A stretch of DNA of 64,000 nt from Bacteroidales bacterium (GTDB lineage Bacteria > Bacteroidota > Bacteroidia > Bacteroidales > JAFGUD01): assembly GCA_016938685.1 (NCBI GenBank), contig JAFGUD010000339.1, positions 1 to 64,000 on the forward strand. The letters are read 5' to 3'. This document shows, one piece after another, positions 58,539-64,000 of this stretch. Positions within the stretch are counted from its first letter, which is position 1. Each line of letters begins with the position of its first letter. Made by a program: the position numbers and the translations under genes. The notes under the pieces were generated by a model. It did no database searches and was not told where the DNA came from. It worked only from the letters and a program-made list of their open reading frames with translations.

Positions 58539-59924
58539 ATGAAATTCAAACCTTTTTTTCTTTTGCTGACGTTAAGCTTTTTTATTTTTGCTGCTTCATG
58601 CAATGAAAATTCAAAAACAGATAAAAATAATACTGATTCTACCACAACAGAGGTAAAGTATCCTGAAAAAATCAAAAGTGCAGTAATTTACGAAGTAAAC
58701 ATCAGACAGTACAGCCCTGAAGGAACTTTTAATGCCTTTACTGAACAAATTCCCAGATTGGCTGATATGGGAGTTGATATACTTTGGTTAATGCCGGTTT
58801 TCCCTGTAGGTGAAAAAAACAGAAAAGGTGACTTGGGAAGTTATTACGCCGTTCAAAATTATACCGAAGTTAATCCTGAATTTGGAACAAAAGAAGATTT
58901 AGCCAAATTGATAAAAGTTGCTCATGAAAATAATATGTTGGTAATTCTAGATTGGGTTGCAAATCACACAGCATGGGATAATGTGTGGATTGATGAACAC
59001 CCTGATTGGTACACTCACGATGACAAAGGAAATATTATTCCTCCCGTTGAAGATTGGAGTGACGTTGCTGACTTGAACTATGATAATCAGGAAATGCGTG
59101 CAGAAATGTTAAAATCACTTGAATATTGGGTTACTGATTTTGATGTTGACGGTTTTCGTTGCGATGTAGCAATGATGGTTCCAACTGATTTCTGGGAAAA
59201 TGCTCGTATTGAACTTGACAAAATTAAACCTATGTTTATGCTTGCTGAGTCTGAAACTGATGATTTAATGGTTTCCGCTTTTGATATGAATTATTCATGG
59301 GAACTTCTTCATATTACTCAAGAAATTGCAAAAGGAGAGTTGAATGCTACTGATTTGATTGATTACATAAAACGTGACGAAGAACGATTTTCTGAAAAAG
59401 TTCTTAGAATGACTTTTACTTCTAATCATGATGAAAATTCTTGGAACGGAAGTGTTTATGAGCGCTTCCCTGATTGTTACAAAACTTTTGCTGCGTTAAC
59501 TTTTGTTGTGCCCGGTATGCCATTGATTTATAGTGGTCAAGAAGCTTGTTTGGATAAACGTCTTGCTTTTTTCTACAAAGATACAATCGATTGGAAGGAA
59601 TGTGAAATGGCAGGATTTTATAAAGATTTAATCAAATTAAAAGATGAAAATGAAGCACTTTGGAACGGTGAATTAGGTGCCCCAATTACATTTGTAAACA
59701 TCAAAGAAAACAAAAATACTCTTGTGTTTATTAGAGAACAAAATGACGATAAAGTATTGTCTGTGTTTAATTTATCAGCTAATGAAACCGAAATAGTTAT
59801 TACTGACGAAGCTGTGTTTGGAAAATATAAAAATTATTTTTCCGGAGCAGAAATTGAAATTTCAGTAGAAAAAAACACATTTAAGTTTAATGCTTGGGAT
59901 TTTTGGGTCTTAATTGCACAATAA
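58539..59924 (+). CDS. GH13 alpha-amylase-family lipoprotein
   Basis: Lipobox FAASCNEN; MLVILDWVANHTAWDN; DVDGFRCDVAMMVP; MLAESETDD; FTSNHDENSW. Confidence 0.9.
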   Translation: MKFKPFFLLLTLSFFIFAASCNENSKTDKNNTDSTTTEVKYPEKIKSAVIYEVNIRQYSPEGTFNAFTEQIPRLADMGVDILWLMPVFPVGEKNRKGDLGSYYAVQNYTEVNPEFGTKEDLAKLIKVAHENNMLVILDWVANHTAWDNVWIDEHPDWYTHDDKGNIIPPVEDWSDVADLNYDNQEMRAEMLKSLEYWVTDFDVDGFRCDVAMMVPTDFWENARIELDKIKPMFMLAESETDDLMVSAFDMNYSWELLHITQEIAKGELNATDLIDYIKRDEERFSEKVLRMTFTSNHDENSWNGSVYERFPDCYKTFAALTFVVPGMPLIYSGQEACLDKRLAFFYKDTIDWKECEMAGFYKDLIKLKDENEALWNGELGAPITFVNIKENKNTLVFIREQNDDKVLSVFNLSANETEIVITDEAVFGKYKNYFSGAEIEISVEKNTFKFNAWDFWVLIAQ

Positions 59925-59969
59925 TTCAAGGTATTAATTAGCTAAGACTTTTAAGTTGAATAAATAATT

Positions 59970-60004
59970 CGGGGTATATTTTTTTGATATACCCCGTTTT
60001 TTTT
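59970..60004 (+). terminator. Terminator
   Basis: CGGGGTATATTTTTTTGATATACCCCGTTTTTTTT. Confidence 0.85.
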
Positions 60005-60122
60005 AGTGAAAATATTTACAACGCAAAAAATATTGACTGAATATTTGATGAGTTTTATCAAAACACCAACGACTTTATATATTTTTGCACCAGTTCAACT
60101 TAGGACTCTAATTCGGTAAAAG

Positions 60123-60191
60123 GCACTTCAGTGCTCTTTAAAATTGTCCCATCGGGACGCTCAGTATTTAAAAAGGTACCTCGGTACCTTT
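60123..60191. repeat. Three consecutive perfect hairpins upstream of the cytosolic amylase gene
   Basis: GCACT-TC-AGTGC (60123-60134), GTCCC-ATC-GGGAC (60146-60158), AAAGGTACC-TC-GGTACCTTT (60172-60191). Confidence 0.88.
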
Positions 60192-61467
60192 GATTAAAAT
60201 GAATATGGAAAAAATAAAAAAATCAGTAATCTACGAAGTAAATTTACGTCAATATACTCCGGAAGGAACTATAAATGCTTTTATAGAGCATATTCCCCGA
60301 CTGGCAGATATGGGAATTGGAATTTTGTGGATTATGCCAATTCAACCTATCGGGAAAAAGAATCGCAAAGGAACACTTGGAAGTTATTATTCGATTAGTA
60401 ATTATATTGCTGTTAATCCTGAATTTGGAACAGAAAAAGATTTTGCAAGATTAGTTGAAGTTACGCATGAATTTGGAATGTTACTTATTCTTGATTGGGT
60501 TGCAAATCACACTTCGTGGGATAACGTTTGGATTGATGCACACCCAGATTGGTACACACAAGACAAAGCCGGTAATATTTTACCTCCCAATAAAGACTGG
60601 ACAGATGTTGCCGATTTGAATTATAAGAATAAAAAGATGCGTGTCGAAATGATTAATTCAATGAAATATTGGATTGAAAATTTTGATGTAGATGGCTTTA
60701 GGTGTGATATGGCAATGCTTGTTCCAACTGATTTTTGGAATCAGGCTCGAGCAGAATTAGATAAAGTTAAACCTGTTTTTATGCTTGCCGAAGCTGAAGA
60801 AAAAGACCTTATGGAAATGGCTTTTGATGCAAATTATTCCTGGGATTTTTTACATCTTATTGAGGCAATAGCAAAAGGCAAACGGAGAGCAGTTGATGTA
60901 ATTGATTATTTCCTTGATGCTCCTAAAAAGTTTCCGCAAAAGGTCATCCGAATGACTTTTACTTCTAATCACGACGAAAACACTTGGAACGGTAGTGTGT
61001 TTGAACGATTTCCTGATAAAAGTTACAAAACATTTGCGGTTTATTCGTTTTTAGTCCCTGGTATGCCTCTGATTTACAGTGGACAAGAAGCATGTTTAAA
61101 CAAAAAAATCAAGTTTTTCGACAGAGATACAATAGAATGGAAAAATTGTGAAATGGGGCATTTATACAAGAAACTTATTGCTCTAAAATCTAAAAATGAA
61201 GCACTTTGGAATGGTGAATTTGGTTCTTCGCTTGTATTTGCTCCAACAGAAAATAACGAACAAATTACTACATTTATCAGAGAAAAAAATGGCAACAAAA
61301 TTCTTGCAATGTTCAATTTTTCAGCAAAACTAACAGATGTGAAATTTACAGATAAAAACGCCTTTGGCAAATACAAAGAATATTTCACCGATGAAGAAAT
61401 TGAAATCACATCTGAGCAAACTTATATGCTTACAGGTTGGGAATATAAAGTGTTGGTAAAATTGTAA
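60190..61467 (+). CDS. GH13 alpha-amylase-family protein without signal peptide
   Basis: IKKSVIYEVNLRQYTPEGTINAF; LLILDWVANHTSWDN; DVDGFRCDMAMLVP; FTSNHDENTW; paralogue of 58539-59924; start may be the later ATG (MNMEK or MEKIK). Confidence 0.9.
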   Translation: MIKMNMEKIKKSVIYEVNLRQYTPEGTINAFIEHIPRLADMGIGILWIMPIQPIGKKNRKGTLGSYYSISNYIAVNPEFGTEKDFARLVEVTHEFGMLLILDWVANHTSWDNVWIDAHPDWYTQDKAGNILPPNKDWTDVADLNYKNKKMRVEMINSMKYWIENFDVDGFRCDMAMLVPTDFWNQARAELDKVKPVFMLAEAEEKDLMEMAFDANYSWDFLHLIEAIAKGKRRAVDVIDYFLDAPKKFPQKVIRMTFTSNHDENTWNGSVFERFPDKSYKTFAVYSFLVPGMPLIYSGQEACLNKKIKFFDRDTIEWKNCEMGHLYKKLIALKSKNEALWNGEFGSSLVFAPTENNEQITTFIREKNGNKILAMFNFSAKLTDVKFTDKNAFGKYKEYFTDEEIEITSEQTYMLTGWEYKVLVKL

Positions 61468-61610
61468 TTTTTTTTAAAAAGAATATTTTCTAGGCTTGAG
61501 TTTCTATATTAAATCAAAAAAAAGACTAAATTGTATTCTGTGTTAAACAGGAGAAGACAAATATTTGAAAATGAATTGAAAAAGTTGTATTTTTATAAAA
61601 ATATTTTTCT

Positions 61611-61838
61611 ATGGAGCTTACTATTAGTGTAAAAGAAAAACAAAAGGCTGACTTTCTAATTAAACTATTACAGGAGTTAAACTTTGTTGAAATAATTGAT
61701 TTTAAAGAAGATGATGATATTTATCCTGATGAACATAAAAGAATTATTCAAGAAAGACTTGAAAAAATAGCGAAGGGAGAAACAACGTTTAAAAGCTGGA
61801 ACGATATTAAAAAGAAGTATGAACATAAAGCAATTTGA
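61611..61838 (+). CDS. Putative antitoxin of RelE/ParE module
   Basis: Small protein ending GETTFKSWNDIKKKYE, typical addiction-module tail; overlaps the next gene by 20 nt. Confidence 0.68.
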   Translation: MELTISVKEKQKADFLIKLLQELNFVEIIDFKEDDDIYPDEHKRIIQERLEKIAKGETTFKSWNDIKKKYEHKAI

Positions 61839-62124
61839 AATTGAACTTTCAGATGACGCTGAATTTGACTTTGATAGTTCTTACTTATATTATTTTAAGA
61901 TTAGTGAGATGCTTGCTAGTAGATTTTATAATCAGATAAATTCTAGTTTTAAAGCAATTTCTATTAATCCACAAGGATATCAAGAGGTGGAAGATAACGT
62001 TCGCCGATTTGTTGTTCGTGATTTCCCTTTTGTTATTTATTATCAAATTAAAGGTTTAAAAATAAGAATAATTGCAGTTTTTCATGCTAGTCGAAATCCT
62101 AGAGTTTGGGTAGAAAGAATATAA
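61819..62124 (+). CDS. RelE/ParE-family toxin
   Basis: FEIELSDDAEFDFDSSYLYYF...RRFVVRDFPFVIYYQIKGLKIRIIAVFHASRNPRVW. Confidence 0.83.
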   Translation: MNIKQFEIELSDDAEFDFDSSYLYYFKISEMLASRFYNQINSSFKAISINPQGYQEVEDNVRRFVVRDFPFVIYYQIKGLKIRIIAVFHASRNPRVWVERI

Positions 62125-62137
62125 TAATATAATGAAT

Positions 62138-62174
62138 AAAAGTGTTTTTGGGAATGATAATTAAACACTTTTTA
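62138..62174. terminator. Terminator-like hairpin after TA pair
   Basis: AAAAGTGTTT...AAACACTTTT. Confidence 0.65.
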
Positions 62175-62229
62175 GTTTAATTTTATAACTTAAATCCATA
62201 AATAAACGTAAGTTTCTAACTTACATCAA

Positions 62230-63492
62230 TCAATCCCCACTAGAATAATCAAATTTTATCAAATCCGGCAGATATTCTTTTTCTCGTTTTTTTTCGTAGT
62301 CAAGAATTAGAAAGCCTAGTTGCTCAAAGAAAGGTAGCGCTATTTGGCGGTATTCGTAATTGTCGTTGTTCATAATTTCGTCTTTGTTGGAATAAATCAC
62401 AGATGATAAAAAGAATTCTACATTGTTTTCATAATCAACAATATACGCCACATCAGCCATGAATCCGAACGACATTCCAACCTTATCAAAAATACGGATA
62501 TTTTCAGGTAGTTTTTCGGTGGAATTTCCAAGCATGTAATATTTTACGTAGCTGTCGTAATAAACATCGTAAGGCACATACCAAGGATTTTTTGATTCTC
62601 TCGGCAACATTCCCATATATCTGCGAACGGTATTGTAATCATCTTCTGTTAGATCAAATCTTTGCTTCTCGGGGAAAACATCAGGAAAAAATATCATTTC
62701 TAAAAGTTTGTGCAAATCCTGAATGTTTATATAGTTCATGTTTCCGAAATTTTTCGGAGAATTGCTTACTGTTCTTGTTTTGGAGTCCCATACGCCTTTG
62801 CCGGCATAAGGTTTTGGATGCCAGCCTGTAATTATTGTGTCGCTTTTTGTTTCTTCTTCCTGATAAACCAATTCGTCATCTAGTGTGTAGAAATTAATCC
62901 CACAACTAAGCCTGTTTTCTTCCGCGCTGCATGGTACAAATCTGTTCAGAATTCTGACTTTTTTAAAACCAAGTTGCCAAATTCTTTTGTTGGCGTATTT
63001 CTGTCCCAAAAAATCGTACATTCTGTTAAATGCATCATTATTGCTCAGAACTAATGCTTTTTTAATGAGATGATTAAACGATTCATAATCTTCTGCAGCT
63101 GTGGTGTCGTAATATAATCCTTTTTGGCAACCGCAACCGTCAAATGTAACTTTGTTATATTTAGATATTTGTTCAATGCGATTTAATTTTTCCAAAGTCA
63201 TTAAAATTACCGGAAGTTTTATCATACTTGCGCAGTAATAATATTCGTTGTCGTTTAATCTGTATGTATAGTCAGTAAAATGTGGTGTTCCATTAGAATC
63301 CCGGTCTATTTGGGTGTAAATAATCTGCAATCTGTATTTTTCTGAATTTTCAATTACGTCAGCAAAATATTCCGGTCGTGTTTGCATTAACTTTAATAAA
63401 AAATCATTGTCATTCGGGTTTTTAAACTCTTGTGCGCTAACGAAAAATGAGTTTAAAATAGTTGTTATCAGGATGATTGCTTTTATGTACAT
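62230..63492 (-). CDS. Class A beta-lactamase-like serine hydrolase (exported)
   Basis: Signal peptide; YYYCASMIKLPVILMTLEKL (SxxK); ALVLSNNDAFNRMYDFLG (SDN-like SNN); DKVGMSFGFMADVAYI. Confidence 0.77.
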   Translation of the reverse strand: MYIKAIILITTILNSFFVSAQEFKNPNDNDFLLKLMQTRPEYFADVIENSEKYRLQIIYTQIDRDSNGTPHFTDYTYRLNDNEYYYCASMIKLPVILMTLEKLNRIEQISKYNKVTFDGCGCQKGLYYDTTAAEDYESFNHLIKKALVLSNNDAFNRMYDFLGQKYANKRIWQLGFKKVRILNRFVPCSAEENRLSCGINFYTLDDELVYQEEETKSDTIITGWHPKPYAGKGVWDSKTRTVSNSPKNFGNMNYINIQDLHKLLEMIFFPDVFPEKQRFDLTEDDYNTVRRYMGMLPRESKNPWYVPYDVYYDSYVKYYMLGNSTEKLPENIRIFDKVGMSFGFMADVAYIVDYENNVEFFLSSVIYSNKDEIMNNDNYEYRQIALPFFEQLGFLILDYEKKREKEYLPDLIKFDYSSGD

Positions 63493-63571
63493 CTTCTTTG
63501 ATTTTTATTTGAAAGTTAAAACTTTCTTTATTTGAACAACTGAATTATAATCTAATTTATTTCAAAATTTT

Positions 63572-64000
63572 TCATTTTCTACTAATCAATTGCAAATTTG
63601 ACTCCTCAAATGTTCCATTGTAACCTGTTGCAAAGTTTATTGGTGTTACATTTGGATCTTGTTTGTACATATCTCGCAAATCTGACTGAAAATAAGCTCT
63701 GAACATGTCAAGAGTTTTGGTGTAAGAGCCAAAAAGTTTGATATTCCATGTTTCTTTGTCAATATATTTTATTGGAATACCGGAATCGTCTTGAAAAATA
63801 TAGTCTGATTTTTCTAGGCTGACATTACGTATTTTAACAAACCAGATATTTAGATAAGAAGCTGCTTTTAAGTATGTTGCATTGATTGAGCGTTTTTCTA
63901 AAAAAGTTATAAATTCAGGAGTGTCATCAATTTTTGGTTCGCCGATATTGTGTGAAAAATACATGACAGTTTTGATGTCATTTGTTCCTTTTTGGAAATA
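63572..64000 (-). CDS. Conserved hypothetical protein, N-terminus beyond window
   Basis: Open frame continues upstream to the edge (YFQKGTNDIKTVMYFSHN...); LKAASYLNIWFVKIRN...FQDDSGIPIKYIDKETWNIKLFGSYT. Confidence 0.68.
   Translation of the reverse strand, partial: YFQKGTNDIKTVMYFSHNIGEPKIDDTPEFITFLEKRSINATYLKAASYLNIWFVKIRNVSLEKSDYIFQDDSGIPIKYIDKETWNIKLFGSYTKTLDMFRAYFQSDLRDMYKQDPNVTPINFATGYNGTFEESNLQLISRK

Noticed and set aside
4738-62831. Numerous 60-130 aa ORFs antisense to or out of frame with long genes (e.g. 7250-7636, 23436-23774, 45316-45606, 61074-61409)
   Set aside because: All lie within well-supported coding regions on the other strand or frame; no start context, family motif or conserved feature seen.
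1-64000. tRNA, rRNA, prophage, integrative element or transposase genes
   Set aside because: None seen on reading either strand; a tRNAscan/Infernal run would be needed to exclude small RNAs formally.

Overview
AT-rich chromosomal window from a Bacteroidetes-type genome (SusC/SusD pair, TAnnTTTG-like -7 boxes, Bacteroidetes-type lipoproteins). I support about 45 protein-coding genes and see no rRNA, tRNA, CRISPR array or transposase gene. Main blocks: (1) 0.25-4.6 kb: ParC/GyrA-like topoisomerase subunit and two small exported proteins. (2) 4.7-19.7 kb, all minus strand: a signalling cluster with a propeller-SpoIIE phosphatase, guanylate kinase, a 1375-aa membrane GAF protein with six tandem PAS repeats and no recognisable output domain, a GAF/PAS-SpoIIE phosphatase, SiaB-like kinase, SiaC-like phosphoprotein, and a TerB-like/ABCG-type transporter. 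(3) 19.9-33.3 kb: OmpA/PD40 protein, DUF6702-like and HupE-like proteins, an M16-like protein without the HxxEH motif, glycosyltransferase, fused FTCD, and an SPT/KBL-like acyltransferase. (4) 33.5-43.7 kb: TPR-SpoIIE phosphatase, nitroreductase, ArsC, a tandem triplet of lipoprotein paralogues, POT transporter, RsmG, a phosphofructokinase with PPi-type motifs, and a Crp/Fnr regulator. (5) 43.8-61.5 kb: a maltodextrin utilisation locus (beta-PGM, MFS transporter, LacI, SusC, SusD, SusE-like, GH65 phosphorylase, three GH13 amylases). (6) A RelE/ParE-type TA pair, a class A beta-lactamase-like serine hydrolase, and a partial conserved protein at the right edge. The strongest candidate for something undescribed is the SiaABC-like partner-switching cluster with its six-PAS array, whose repeats keep an exact 405-bp period. 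Several intergenic structured or degenerate-repeat elements also merit a genome-wide search. All family assignments come from motif reading, not database searches.
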